The notes: generated from the letters alone by a model not told the origin. 64,000 nucleotides of DNA from Aliivibrio fischeri ATCC 7744 = JCM 18803 = DSM 507 (GCF_023983475.1 NZ_CP092712.1:1550001-1614000), one strand, 5' to 3'; numbered from the stretch's first letter, positions 45,955 to 53,953 are shown. Numbers and translations: made by a program.

Positions 45955-47505
45955 ATGAACAAAATAGTAAAAAAAACGGCCATTGCAACGGGTCTTGCTT
46001 TATCAGGGATCCAAGTGGCCTATGCTGCAGCTCAACCAAATATCCTTGTGATTTTTGGTGATGATATTGGTTACGGCAATATCTCTGCTTATAACCAAGG
46101 CATGCTTGGCTATCAAACACCGAATATTGATAGCATTGCAAATGATGGTGCCCTCTTTACCACTTATTACGGTCAGCAATCTTGCACGGCAGGACGTTCA
46201 GCTTTTATTACAGGTCAAATGCCTATCCGTACAGGCTTAACTAAAGTTGGACTACCCGGTGCTAAACAAGGTCTGCAGGAACAAGACATTACACTTGCTC
46301 AAACCTTAAAGGATCAAGGTTACGTTACTGGTCAATTTGGTAAAAACCACCTTGGTGACCGTGATGACATGCTGCCAACGAACCATGGTTTTGATGAATT
46401 CTTTGGCAACCTTTACCACCTAAATGCTGAAGAAGAACCAGAAAATGCAGACTACCCTAAAGATCCTGCTTTCCGTAAAAACTTTGGACCTCGTGGTGTT
46501 ATTCACTCATACGCCGATGGAAAAATCGAAGATACGGGCCCTCTAACTCGAAAACGTATGGAAACCGTCGATGAAGAAACGCTTGATGCGGCGATGAACT
46601 TCATGACAAAAGCAGTAAAAGCCGACAAACCGTTCTTCACTTGGTACAACGCGACTCGCATGCATATAAGAACTCATGTTAAAGCTGAAAACTCAGGTAA
46701 AACAGGGCTTGGTGACTATGCAGATGGCATGGTTGAACATGACAATATTGTTGGTGACCTGCTTGATAAAGTCGATGACCTTGGTATCAGTGATAACACT
46801 GTCATCATTTATACAACTGATAACGGTCCGATGAATGCGACATGGCCTGACGCTGCATTTAGTCCATTCCGAGGGGAGAAAAATACAGGTTGGGAAGGCG
46901 GTTTCCGCGTACCAGCCGTTATAAAATGGCCGGGACACATCAAAGCTGGCACAAAACTTAGTGGCATGTTTGCTGGTGAAGACTGGCTACCAACACTAAC
47001 AGCAATCGCTGGTAATAAAGACATTAAGCAACAACTACTCAAAGGCTACAAAGCGGATAATGGTAAAACGTACAAAAACCACTTAGACGGTTATAACCAA
47101 GTTAACTACCTAACAGGCAAATCAAAAGAGAGTGCTCGTCAAGAATTCTTCTATTGGTCTGATGATGGTGACCTACTGGCTATGCGTGACGGCCGTTGGA
47201 AAATGCACTTCAAGATACAAGAAAACCAAGGTTGGAAAGTATGGACACGTGAACTTACCAACCTACGTATGCCAATGATCTTCGATATGCAAGTAGACCC
47301 ATATGAAAAAGCAGATCAAGGCTTTGGGTATGATGAATGGGTTTTTGATCATGTATTTTTACTTGTTCCTACTCAAGCAAAAGTGGCGAAAATGATGGAA
47401 AGCTTTAAAGAGTTCCCACCACGTCAAGAAATTCCAAGCTTCTCTGTCGATAAAGTAATGCAACAGATGAAAAACATGGAAAAAGTCGCAGACGCTCATA
47501 AATAA
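45955..47505 (+). CDS. Periplasmic sulfatase 2 (Cys-type)
   Basis: 516 aa. Signal peptide ending AYAAAQ. ILVIFGDDIGYGN holds metal-binding aspartates; SCTAGR carries Cys77, the formylglycine precursor; GKNHLGD and YTTDNGPM follow. Strongly similar to sulfatases 1 and 3, so the set arose by duplication. The RBS is CAGGAG. It is followed by a weak hairpin and the AraC-type gene on the same strand. Substrate unknown; sulfated marine polysaccharide or a smaller sulfate ester are both possible. Confidence 0.92.
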   Translation: MNKIVKKTAIATGLALSGIQVAYAAAQPNILVIFGDDIGYGNISAYNQGMLGYQTPNIDSIANDGALFTTYYGQQSCTAGRSAFITGQMPIRTGLTKVGLPGAKQGLQEQDITLAQTLKDQGYVTGQFGKNHLGDRDDMLPTNHGFDEFFGNLYHLNAEEEPENADYPKDPAFRKNFGPRGVIHSYADGKIEDTGPLTRKRMETVDEETLDAAMNFMTKAVKADKPFFTWYNATRMHIRTHVKAENSGKTGLGDYADGMVEHDNIVGDLLDKVDDLGISDNTVIIYTTDNGPMNATWPDAAFSPFRGEKNTGWEGGFRVPAVIKWPGHIKAGTKLSGMFAGEDWLPTLTAIAGNKDIKQQLLKGYKADNGKTYKNHLDGYNQVNYLTGKSKESARQEFFYWSDDGDLLAMRDGRWKMHFKIQENQGWKVWTRELTNLRMPMIFDMQVDPYEKADQGFGYDEWVFDHVFLLVPTQAKVAKMMESFKEFPPRQEIPSFSVDKVMQQMKNMEKVADAHK

Positions 47506-47518
47506 CACAAACAAAACT

Positions 47519-47538
47519 TAGGGCTCATATGGGCCCTA
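47519..47538 (+). terminator. Weak hairpin between sulfatase 2 and the AraC gene
   Basis: TAGGGC and GCCCTA pair around ATATG-containing loop sequence, followed by TTTTGC. It may partly terminate sulfatase 2 transcripts and lower expression of the regulator. Confidence 0.45.
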
Positions 47539-47572
47539 TTTTGCTATTTATAAGATACATAAAGGTAAACCT

Positions 47573-48478
47573 ATGCAGATAAATGCAAACTTTACATTTG
47601 ATGAGTTCAGTGAAAAATTATGGTCAATATTTCATGGACAAGCCTTAATCACAAAATTCAGTTTTCCATTAAATGATGCCTGCTTCTCATTTAAGTATCT
47701 GAAACGAAATAATGTAAATTTTTACCTATTTGAAAGCCCTGACCCATTCTCTTTATTTAGTTTTCAGCTTCCTTCTACGCCACAACCAAAGACATTGTTA
47801 TTACTCGATGTAAATAATACAGGCATGCTTTTTAATGGCATTCTATGTGAAGAACACCAATTTGCTTTAATTTCAGAAAAAAGCCAACAACCATTTTGCT
47901 TACAAATACCACCTAATAGCCCTATTTTGGTATGCGATATCAATACCGATAACAAACAATTTCACCAACTTTGCGGTAGCTTGGTACCTGTAGGTATTGA
48001 TATAAAATACGCAGAAGAATTAAAAACTGCCGTCCGTAATGCAAGCAATATGTTTCCAAATAATCAATCAAATGTAGGGGCAACCTTGCTGATGCATATT
48101 GTCGAGCTTTTATCTTTACATCCAATTCCAATGCGCCGACAAGCATTAATGGGAAGAAGCCGTTTACCAAGACGCAATTTTATTCCTAAGTGTATTGATT
48201 ATATGATGGAAATGTCTTCAACCGATGCTATTAATAAACTATCTAAAGAAAAAAATATTTCAGAAAAAACCATTAGAAATGCGTTTAAAGAAATGATTGG
48301 ATTTACCCCAAAAGAATTTGAACAAATCAGTAAACTTTTTGCCTTTCGTCGAGCATTAAAACAACCAGATATCAAAACTGTTTTTGAAGCCGCAATTGCA
48401 AGTGATGTATATCGATGGTCACGTTATGCTAGTCGTTATTCTAAAATATTCAATGAATTACCACTTCAAACACTTTGA
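47573..48478 (+). CDS. AraC-family transcriptional regulator
   Basis: 301 aa. The C-terminal AraC-type double helix-turn-helix is visible (INKLSKEKNISEKTIRNAFK, then GFTPKEFEQISKLFAFRRAL and AIASDVYRWSRYASRYSKIF). The N-terminal ~200 residues are a ligand or dimerisation domain I do not recognise. It lies between two sulfatase genes on the same strand and is a candidate sensor of their substrate or product. Confidence 0.88.
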   Translation: MQINANFTFDEFSEKLWSIFHGQALITKFSFPLNDACFSFKYLKRNNVNFYLFESPDPFSLFSFQLPSTPQPKTLLLLDVNNTGMLFNGILCEEHQFALISEKSQQPFCLQIPPNSPILVCDINTDNKQFHQLCGSLVPVGIDIKYAEELKTAVRNASNMFPNNQSNVGATLLMHIVELLSLHPIPMRRQALMGRSRLPRRNFIPKCIDYMMEMSSTDAINKLSKEKNISEKTIRNAFKEMIGFTPKEFEQISKLFAFRRALKQPDIKTVFEAAIASDVYRWSRYASRYSKIFNELPLQTL

Positions 48479-48558
48479 GAAAGCTCTCAGTTTAGTTATG
48501 TATGAAAACATTCAAAAATACGTAAAAAACCTTTGTAATCAACAAAATAACCAACAAC

Positions 48559-48573
48559 ATAACTTTTAGTTAT
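48559..48573. promoter_or_regulatory. Inverted repeat ATAAC-N5-GTTAT upstream of sulfatase 3
   Basis: The sequence is ATAACTTTTAGTTAT, 80 bp before the sulfatase 3 ATG. A further TTTAGTTAT half site lies about 75 bp upstream. Arms identical to the copies at 45835 and 41682. Confidence 0.55.
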
Positions 48574-48653
48574 AAAGTCTATAAAGCGACGATTCCAAAA
48601 TTGTTAATTAAAGTGAGCTCAAATTAATCACAACTACTATTTTGGAGTTATTT

Positions 48654-50225
48654 ATGAGTAATCATTTAAGTAAGATTGCTGTTGGTGTAGGCTTACTTGC
48701 AACTTCTGGTGCTGCAATGGCAGCTGCACAACCTAACATTCTTGCTATTTTTGGTGATGATGTTGGTTATTGGAATATTAGCGCCTACAACCAAGGAATG
48801 ATGGGTTATAAAACACCTAACATCGATCGTATCGCAAATGAAGGTGCATTATTCACTGATCACTATGGCCAACAATCTTGTACTGCTGGACGTGCTGCTT
48901 TCATTACAGGTCAAGAACCCTTCCGCACAGGCCTATTAACCATTGGTATGCCAGGTTCTGATCATGGTATTCCTGATTGGGCTCCAACCATTGCCGATCT
49001 ACTCAAAGAACAAGGCTACATGACGGCACAATTTGGTAAAAACCACCTTGGTGACCAAGATAAACATCTTCCAACTAATCACGGTTTTGACGAATTCTTT
49101 GGCAACCTTTACCACCTAAATGCTGAAGAAGAGCCAGAAACTTACTACTACCCTAAAGATCCTGAGTTCCGTAAAAACTATGGTCCACGTGGTGTAATTA
49201 AATCTTATGCTGATGGTAAGATTGAAGATACGGGCCCAATGACTCGTAAGCGTATGGAGCACGCAGATGAAGAGTTCTTAGATTCTTCATTAGCATTTAT
49301 GGAAAAAGCGGTAAAAGCAGATAAACCTTTCTTCATCTGGCATAACACAACTCGTATGCACGTTTGGACTCGTCTACAAGAAAAATACCAAGGTAAATCA
49401 GGCGTAAGTATTTATGCTGATGGTATGCTTGAACACGATGATCAAGTCGGTGTTCTACTTGATAAACTGGATGAGCTTGGTGTAGCTGATAACACGATCG
49501 TTATTTACTCAACCGATAACGGTGCAGAAACAGTAACATGGCCTGATGGCGGTGCCACACCATTCTACGGTGAAAAAGGCACAACATGGGAAGGTGGTAT
49601 GCGTGTACCACAACTGGTTCGTTGGCCAGGAACCATCAAGCCAGGAACGAAAATTAATGAAATGATGGCGCACCAAGATTGGCTTCCAACCCTACTTGAT
49701 GCTGCAGGTGTTCCAAACGTAAAAGAAAAACTGGCTAAAGGTTACAAAGCAAACGGTAAAGAGTTCAAAGTTCATATTGATGGTTACGATTTCAAACCAT
49801 ACTTTGAAGGAAAAGTAGATAAAGGCCCTCGTGAATCACTGCTTTACTTCACTGCAAATGGTGAGTTGAATGCGGTTCGCTGGCAAGATTGGAAACTGAA
49901 CTTTGCGGTAATGGAAGGTAATATTTCTGATGCGGTTCGTTTATCACCAAACTGGCCTCAAATTATCCATCTACGTGCAGACCCATTTGAAAAAGCACCA
50001 CATGAATCAGGTATGTACTTACGCTGGATGGCAGATAACATGTGGTTATTTGTACCAATGCAAGACGTATTAGCCGAGTTCTTTAATACTCTACCTGATT
50101 ACCCAATGCAAATGAGTACTCAAATGAACCCTGCTGCTATTAGTGCACAATCACTTGGCTTAAAAGCGAAAATGCAACAGCTAGATAAGCTTCAAGCTCA
50201 AATGAATAAATTAAATACTAAATAG
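48654..50225 (+). CDS. Periplasmic sulfatase 3 (Cys-type)
   Basis: 523 aa from the ATG at 48654, which has a GGAG site; a start at 48642 is in frame but poorly placed. Signal peptide ending AAMAAAQ. ILAIFGDDVGYWN holds metal-binding aspartates; SCTAGR carries Cys76; GKNHLGD and YSTDNGAE follow. Residues differ from sulfatases 1 and 2 around the active-site loop (TGLLTIGMPGSDHGIPDWAP), which could mean a different substrate. A helical C-terminal tail (QSLGLKAKMQQLDKLQAQMN) is specific to this copy. Confidence 0.92.
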   Translation: MSNHLSKIAVGVGLLATSGAAMAAAQPNILAIFGDDVGYWNISAYNQGMMGYKTPNIDRIANEGALFTDHYGQQSCTAGRAAFITGQEPFRTGLLTIGMPGSDHGIPDWAPTIADLLKEQGYMTAQFGKNHLGDQDKHLPTNHGFDEFFGNLYHLNAEEEPETYYYPKDPEFRKNYGPRGVIKSYADGKIEDTGPMTRKRMEHADEEFLDSSLAFMEKAVKADKPFFIWHNTTRMHVWTRLQEKYQGKSGVSIYADGMLEHDDQVGVLLDKLDELGVADNTIVIYSTDNGAETVTWPDGGATPFYGEKGTTWEGGMRVPQLVRWPGTIKPGTKINEMMAHQDWLPTLLDAAGVPNVKEKLAKGYKANGKEFKVHIDGYDFKPYFEGKVDKGPRESLLYFTANGELNAVRWQDWKLNFAVMEGNISDAVRLSPNWPQIIHLRADPFEKAPHESGMYLRWMADNMWLFVPMQDVLAEFFNTLPDYPMQMSTQMNPAAISAQSLGLKAKMQQLDKLQAQMNKLNTK

Positions 50226-50239
50226 TAATATCTAAAACT

Positions 50240-50276
50240 AAAACGCCCCGAGCGAATATTCACTCGGGGCGTTTTT
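50240..50276. terminator. Terminator after sulfatase 3
   Basis: AAAACGCCCCGAG and CTCGGGGCGTTTT pair perfectly around a 10-nt loop. A-run and T-run make it bidirectional between sulfatase 3 and the NifW-like gene. Confidence 0.93.
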
Positions 50277-50287
50277 CTATCTGAAAT

Positions 50288-50563
50288 CTAGCGACGCTGA
50301 CAAGTTGTGCAACCACGACACGCCGAACGTGTATGTGGGTCTAGTCGCCCTCTTTGTATTTTACAATACGCATTTTTAAGTGCTCGGCGAGCTGAAAACC
50401 AATCGTCAGGTTTTGCTAAAATCAAGTTGCCATTAAAACGTTTCATTAATGGCACTCGATACTCATCAATAAACTTACTGTCGAACTCAATCTCAAAATG
50501 CTCAAGTGCTTGTTCAATCGAAGTGAAATTCGCAATCACTTGTTGGATAGTAGATTGGTTCAT
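50288..50563 (-). CDS. NifW-like small protein with C-terminal CxxCxxC
   Basis: 91 aa. The pattern SIEQALEHFEIEFDSKFIDE, then LMKRF and ALKNAYCKI resembles NifW, a nitrogenase-protecting protein. No nitrogenase genes are in the window. It ends with RSACRGCTTCQRR, a possible metal-binding Cys cluster that I do not associate with NifW. It is 7 bp downstream of the 114-aa gene, so co-transcribed. Family assignment by eye only. Confidence 0.6.
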   Translation of the reverse strand: MNQSTIQQVIANFTSIEQALEHFEIEFDSKFIDEYRVPLMKRFNGNLILAKPDDWFSARRALKNAYCKIQRGRLDPHTRSACRGCTTCQRR

Positions 50564-50570
50564 CGTTTTA

Positions 50571-50915
50571 TTAATGTTTAAATGCGTTCATTTCTGCAGC
50601 ACTTTTCGCTGTTAAATCGCCAGTTGGATTTAATAGATGTGGCAAAATTTTTGGTAGATTTAATACGATATCTTGATTTTCTACTGGGTAAATAATCTCG
50701 TTATACCAGCCTAATAAACCCATTGTTGCATAACCAATTGCATCATTATCTTCACGGTTTTCAATAATGATTTGTAAAAAACGTAAAATCGCTCTGTCGT
50801 TTGAACCAGCTTGATTACGAGTGTCATCAAAGATAGTTGTCGCTTCTGAAACTAAGCCTTCAAATTCAGTTTCAATCGATACTTTAAACGAACCACCATC
50901 AACAGATATTTTCAT
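50571..50915 (-). CDS. Hypothetical 114-aa protein upstream of the NifW-like gene
   Basis: Not recognised. Acidic, mixed alpha/beta, starting MKISVDGGSFKVSIETEFEG, with no signal peptide. It forms a two-gene minus-strand unit with the NifW-like gene and is divergent from the DUF134-NifX-NqrM genes, sharing the promoter region that holds the twin palindromes. Confidence 0.7.
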   Translation of the reverse strand: MKISVDGGSFKVSIETEFEGLVSEATTIFDDTRNQAGSNDRAILRFLQIIIENREDNDAIGYATMGLLGWYNEIIYPVENQDIVLNLPKILPHLLNPTGDLTAKSAAEMNAFKH

Positions 50916-51057
50916 ATTTTATAGCCAATTATTTATTTTAATTGTGGCGATATTAACGAATAAATTGCCTCTTGTCGCTACCCTCAGATAAGTGATTTAC
51001 ACAAAAATTAAAAAATGCGTTTCTATGATTGTTTTTTAATCTTCGCTGTCAAGTTCA

Positions 51058-51092
51058 TGGCATATGCCAAAAATAATTATTGGCATATGCCA
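51058..51092. promoter_or_regulatory. Twin 12-bp palindromes, likely operator of the DUF134 operon
   Basis: TGGCATATGCCA occurs at 51058-51069 and again at 51081-51092, identical, 23 bp centre to centre, so on nearly the same face of the helix. The second ends 42 bp before the DUF134 ATG. The first gene of the operon is a DNA-binding DUF134 protein, so autoregulation is plausible. Confidence 0.75.
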
Positions 51093-51134
51093 GTAATGAG
51101 CCTATACTTTCATCAAATTTAATGGAGAGCATTG

Positions 51135-51419
51135 ATGGCTAGACCTAAAAAATGTCGTCGAATTTGTAGTAGAGCACCATATAGTTGCTTTAAACCTAAT
51201 GGCGTACCAACAACAGAATTACCGCAAGTCCAATTACTTGCTGAAGAATTAGAAGCATTGCGATTGGCTGATTTTGAAGGATTAAGTCAGCAAGACGCAG
51301 CCGATCAAATGATGGTGTCACGCCAAACCTTCGGCAACATAGTGAAACAAGCAAGATTTAAAGTAAGCAGTTGTTTAGTTAATGGTCAGGCTTTAATGCT
51401 CCAAGTGGAGACTGAATAA
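51135..51419 (+). CDS. DUF134 family DNA-binding protein
   Basis: 94 aa from the ATG at 51135 (GGAG site). It starts MARPKKCRRICSRAPYSCF, the cysteine-bearing DUF134 N-terminus, followed by a sigma-like helix-turn-helix (EALRLADFEGLSQQDAADQM ... VSRQTFGNIVKQAR). Probably a metal- or redox-responsive regulator. Its stop overlaps the next start (TAATG). Confidence 0.9.
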   Translation: MARPKKCRRICSRAPYSCFKPNGVPTTELPQVQLLAEELEALRLADFEGLSQQDAADQMMVSRQTFGNIVKQARFKVSSCLVNGQALMLQVETE

Positions 51420-51859
51420 TGAAATTTGCTATTCCATACCAAAATGGTCGTATCGCAGGACACTTTTCTAAAGCAGAATCGTTTCTATTTACGGATAAAG
51501 AACATTCAGAAATAACACCAAACCCTGCACTGAATAGTACGGGCTGCGGTGGCAAAAAATCACTACTATCATTATTAAAAAGCCAACAAATTGATGCACT
51601 TGTCGTTCGTAACATTGGGCAAAAGATGCTTGGTAACTTACTTAAATCCAACATTCGAGTATTTCATGCCAAAGGCAATGTATCATTAAATCATACTGTA
51701 TTTACAGATTTGCCTGAACTGACCAATGTAACTCAAGGCCGGCCTTGTAAAAATACAAAGCAAGGGTGTTGTAGTAAAAAACAAAATGTTATGACGCCAA
51801 AGTTAACAGCACCATCACGACCAAAACAAACATTCACTGTATTAGGATGTAAAGCATGA
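51419..51859 (+). CDS. NifX/NafY-like dinitrogenase cofactor-binding family protein
   Basis: 146 aa. The N-terminal domain has the fold pattern of the NifX/NifB C-terminal family (KFAIPYQNGRIAGHFSKAESF, NSTGCGGKKSLLSLL, IDALVVRNIGQKMLGNLL). The C-terminal tail is cysteine-rich (PCKNTKQGCCSKKQN). These proteins bind iron-sulfur or molybdenum-iron clusters in transit. In an organism without visible nif genes, it may handle another metal cluster. It overlaps nqrM by 4 bp. Confidence 0.85.
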   Translation: MKFAIPYQNGRIAGHFSKAESFLFTDKEHSEITPNPALNSTGCGGKKSLLSLLKSQQIDALVVRNIGQKMLGNLLKSNIRVFHAKGNVSLNHTVFTDLPELTNVTQGRPCKNTKQGCCSKKQNVMTPKLTAPSRPKQTFTVLGCKA

Positions 51860-52053
51860 GTACCGTTTTAATTACTTTTGGCGCTTTTGTATTGGTCATT
51901 TTACTAATGGCACTAGGCGTGATTTTTGGGCGTAAAGAGATCCAAGGAAGTTGCGGAGGATTAAATAATGTTGGTGTTGATAAAGTATGTAATTGCGAAA
52001 CAACTTGTGATGAACACAAGCTTTATCAAATTTCAGAACCAACGGACAAATAA
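51856..52053 (+). CDS. nqrM: NqrM-like (Na+)-NQR maturation protein
   Basis: 65 aa. One N-terminal membrane helix (VLITFGAFVLVILLMALGVIF), then the NqrM cysteine pattern GSCGGLNNVGVDKVCNCETTC. NqrM helps install iron in the Na+-translocating NADH:quinone reductase. In vibrios the gene normally sits with nqr and apbE; here it ends a DUF134-NifX operon, so it may be a second copy. Confidence 0.83.
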   Translation: MSTVLITFGAFVLVILLMALGVIFGRKEIQGSCGGLNNVGVDKVCNCETTCDEHKLYQISEPTDK

Positions 52054-52083
52054 AAAGTGAAACCAGTTATCTAGTTTCACTTT
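52052..52083 (+). terminator. Terminator after the nqrM-like gene
   Basis: AAAGTGAAAC and GTTTCACTTT pair around a 10-nt loop right at the gene end. The T-run is short. Confidence 0.65.
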
Positions 52084-52120
52084 GCAATTTTGGTAACGTT
52101 TTATTTCGTTTCTTTTGTAT

Positions 52121-52284
52121 TATACCAATCACAGTAAGTAAGTGATCAGAAATAGCGAAGGAAAAATGCTTGAGAACAAGGCAGAATTTTTCGATAAGTA
52201 GTTATTCTACAATCAAAAATTCTAACGTAGTTATCGAGCATTTTAACAAGCTAGAGCGAACAATTATTTACTACGATTGGTATT
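52121..52284. repeat. ERIC-like/MITE-like imperfect palindromic element
   Basis: About 164 bp with inverted ends (TACCAATC ... GATTGGTA) and an interior that folds back on itself: segments around AAAATGCT and TAGTTATTCTAC recur in inverted order. This is the form of vibrio intergenic repeats related to ERIC. It carries a spurious 69-aa frame. Its right end overlaps the last codons of the DUF4156 gene. Confidence 0.75.
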
Positions 52285-52608
52285 ACATAAATAAGCGTTA
52301 CCAAACATGGTCACAGAGCTTGAAAAATCTAAAGACTGGTATAGATACAATGTATCCGCCCCTAACGCTGCAGCTTTGATACGCATTTGGTTTAATGTTC
52401 CCCAAACCATATCCTTATCAGCATGTAGCCAGTAATCATAAAAATGCCCTTCTGAACCAAAAACGATTCCCAGACGTTGGCAATTCTCAACTACTTTTAC
52501 TTCATCCCAAATAACGTCGACCTTTTCAGACTCTTTAGTTGGAAAAGTTACACAACCGGTTAGCAGCGTTGTTAAAGCAAACATTGAGCTAATGACACGT
52601 TTTTTCAT
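52264..52608 (-). CDS. DUF4156 family lipoprotein
   Basis: 114 aa. Lipobox LLTGC at Cys19. The conserved-looking core is VKVVENCQRLGIVFG ... GTLNQMRIKAAALGADTLYLY. The last residues (CNTNRSK and stop) are encoded inside the right end of the repeat element, so insertion of the repeat may have set the present C-terminus. No clear ribosome site. Function unknown. Confidence 0.82.
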   Translation of the reverse strand: MKKRVISSMFALTTLLTGCVTFPTKESEKVDVIWDEVKVVENCQRLGIVFGSEGHFYDYWLHADKDMVWGTLNQMRIKAAALGADTLYLYQSLDFSSSVTMFGNAYLCNTNRSK

Positions 52609-52717
52609 TAAATAATCACTACAGAATAAATGTTGCGCGATTTTAGTAAAAAAAGTATTAATAGCAAGTAATAAGTAACTAGACGATAAATTAAAAATTA
52701 TCCCTTAACTTATTATG

Positions 52718-53170
52718 TTATCGCCACTTGCTTGCTTCAGCTTCTCCATTTACACGACGAGCCGCCGCTGCCACTTCTTTATCCACGATAGTTTGACCAA
52801 TAGGTGCAATTGAAATCGCCGCCAATTTTAAGTGCTGAATAGCAAACGGAATACCAATAATAGTAACAAAACACGCAACAGCAGACATTACATGACCAAG
52901 AGCCAACCAGAAGCCAGCAAAAATAAACCATAAAACATTGCCGATAAAACCTAAACTACCTGTACCAATATCTTCAGAACGCGTTAATTCATCACGGTAA
53001 ATAGCTTCTTTACCAAATGGGAAGAAAGAGAATCCAGCCATAACAAAACACGCTCGCCCCCAAGGGATACCAATAATACTAATAAAGGCTAAGATCCCAA
53101 AAAAGCACCATGCTAGCCCCATAAATACGCCACCAAAAAGGAACCAAATTAAATTACCAATTGCGCTCAT
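52718..53170 (-). CDS. YccF-family inner membrane protein
   Basis: 150 aa with two repeated membrane modules: NLIWFLFGGVFMGLAWCFFG with IIGIPWGRACFVMA, and NVLWFIFAGFWLALGHVMSA with IIGIPFAIQHLKLA. This duplicated YccF domain pattern is clear. Function not established. RBS AAGGAA. Confidence 0.9.
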   Translation of the reverse strand: MSAIGNLIWFLFGGVFMGLAWCFFGILAFISIIGIPWGRACFVMAGFSFFPFGKEAIYRDELTRSEDIGTGSLGFIGNVLWFIFAGFWLALGHVMSAVACFVTIIGIPFAIQHLKLAAISIAPIGQTIVDKEVAAAARRVNGEAEASKWR

Positions 53171-53225
53171 TTTATTTCCTTAACTACAATTCTTACTATA
53201 AATAAATGACAAATTCGTAGAGTGA

Positions 53226-53387
53226 TTAATCACTTGCACCACATTTGGCACATTCATCATATGTTCTATCGCCTTCGCTAATAACAATATATTCTGTGAC
53301 GCACTTTTCACATAACGCCAGAATAGGATAAGCTTCTTTTTGTTTTTTGGAAGACGTATTTCCTTCCGTTGTATAAAATTTTCTCAT
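53226..53387 (-). CDS. Small zinc-ribbon-like protein, 53 aa
   Basis: Read from the minus strand: it begins MRKFYTTEGNTSSKKQ and ends DECAKCGASD. Two CxxC pairs (CEKC at 26-29 and CAKC at 46-49) would make a zinc ribbon. It fills the gap between yccF and the lipoprotein gene. The ribosome site is weak (AGAGAC). Codons look coding but the gene is short, so confidence is moderate. Confidence 0.6.
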   Translation of the reverse strand: MRKFYTTEGNTSSKKQKEAYPILALCEKCVTEYIVISEGDRTYDECAKCGASD

Positions 53388-53427
53388 TTTGTCTCTATAA
53401 TCTTTCTTGTTTCAAATAGCATGATTA

Positions 53428-53880
53428 TCACTCTAAAATGATTTTTGCATTTTTCTCTCGGTCTTCACTTACCAAACTTTGCATTGATGGATTACTAGGG
53501 TAACTCTCACCATCAAAGCGCATTAATACACTTCCCTTTCCTTTTGACCATACAATTATATCGTTCCATCCACTCGTTTTTGTTTCAGCAATACGTATTG
53601 GTGAACCCGTTACTGTACTTTTAGATATGAATGTAAAATCCGAACCCGTATTTTGAAAAATTAATACGGTACACCCACCAGACCCACACCAATTCATTCC
53701 TTTCAACATTACAATTGCATCATCAAATCCATCTGAATTTAAATCAGCATAACCAACATCAAAATTTGGTTTATTTTCTTGAGATATTAATGACACTGCT
53801 TGATTAATGTCTGGAATCTCATGGGCTTCTTCATTACAACCAAATAAGAATAATGAAAATAGAATCCACCAGTATTTCAT
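53428..53880 (-). CDS. Hypothetical lipoprotein with FG-GAP/EF-hand-like motif
   Basis: 150 aa. Lipobox LFGC at Cys15. The segment VGYADLNSDGFDDAIVMLKG resembles a calcium-binding FG-GAP or VCBS-type loop (DxNxDGxxD). A CGSGGC pair lies in the middle. RBS GAGGAA. No closer family recognised. Confidence 0.72.
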   Translation of the reverse strand: MKYWWILFSLFLFGCNEEAHEIPDINQAVSLISQENKPNFDVGYADLNSDGFDDAIVMLKGMNWCGSGGCTVLIFQNTGSDFTFISKSTVTGSPIRIAETKTSGWNDIIVWSKGKGSVLMRFDGESYPSNPSMQSLVSEDREKNAKIILE

Positions 53881-53916
53881 CTTATTCCTCTCTTATAAAA
53901 ACAGAATGATTAAAAC

Positions 53917-53953
53917 AAAAACACTCGACAAATTTTAACTGTCGAGTGTTTTT
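53917..53953. terminator. Terminator downstream of the DEAD-box helicase
   Basis: AAAAACACTCGAC and GTCGAGTGTTTTT form a perfect 13-bp stem with an 11-nt loop. On the minus strand it ends the helicase gene. Confidence 0.85.

Noticed and set aside
52170-52379. A 69-aa plus-strand open frame
   Set aside because: It lies almost entirely inside the ERIC-like repeat and overlaps the DUF4156 gene on the other strand; no ribosome site or protein-like composition.
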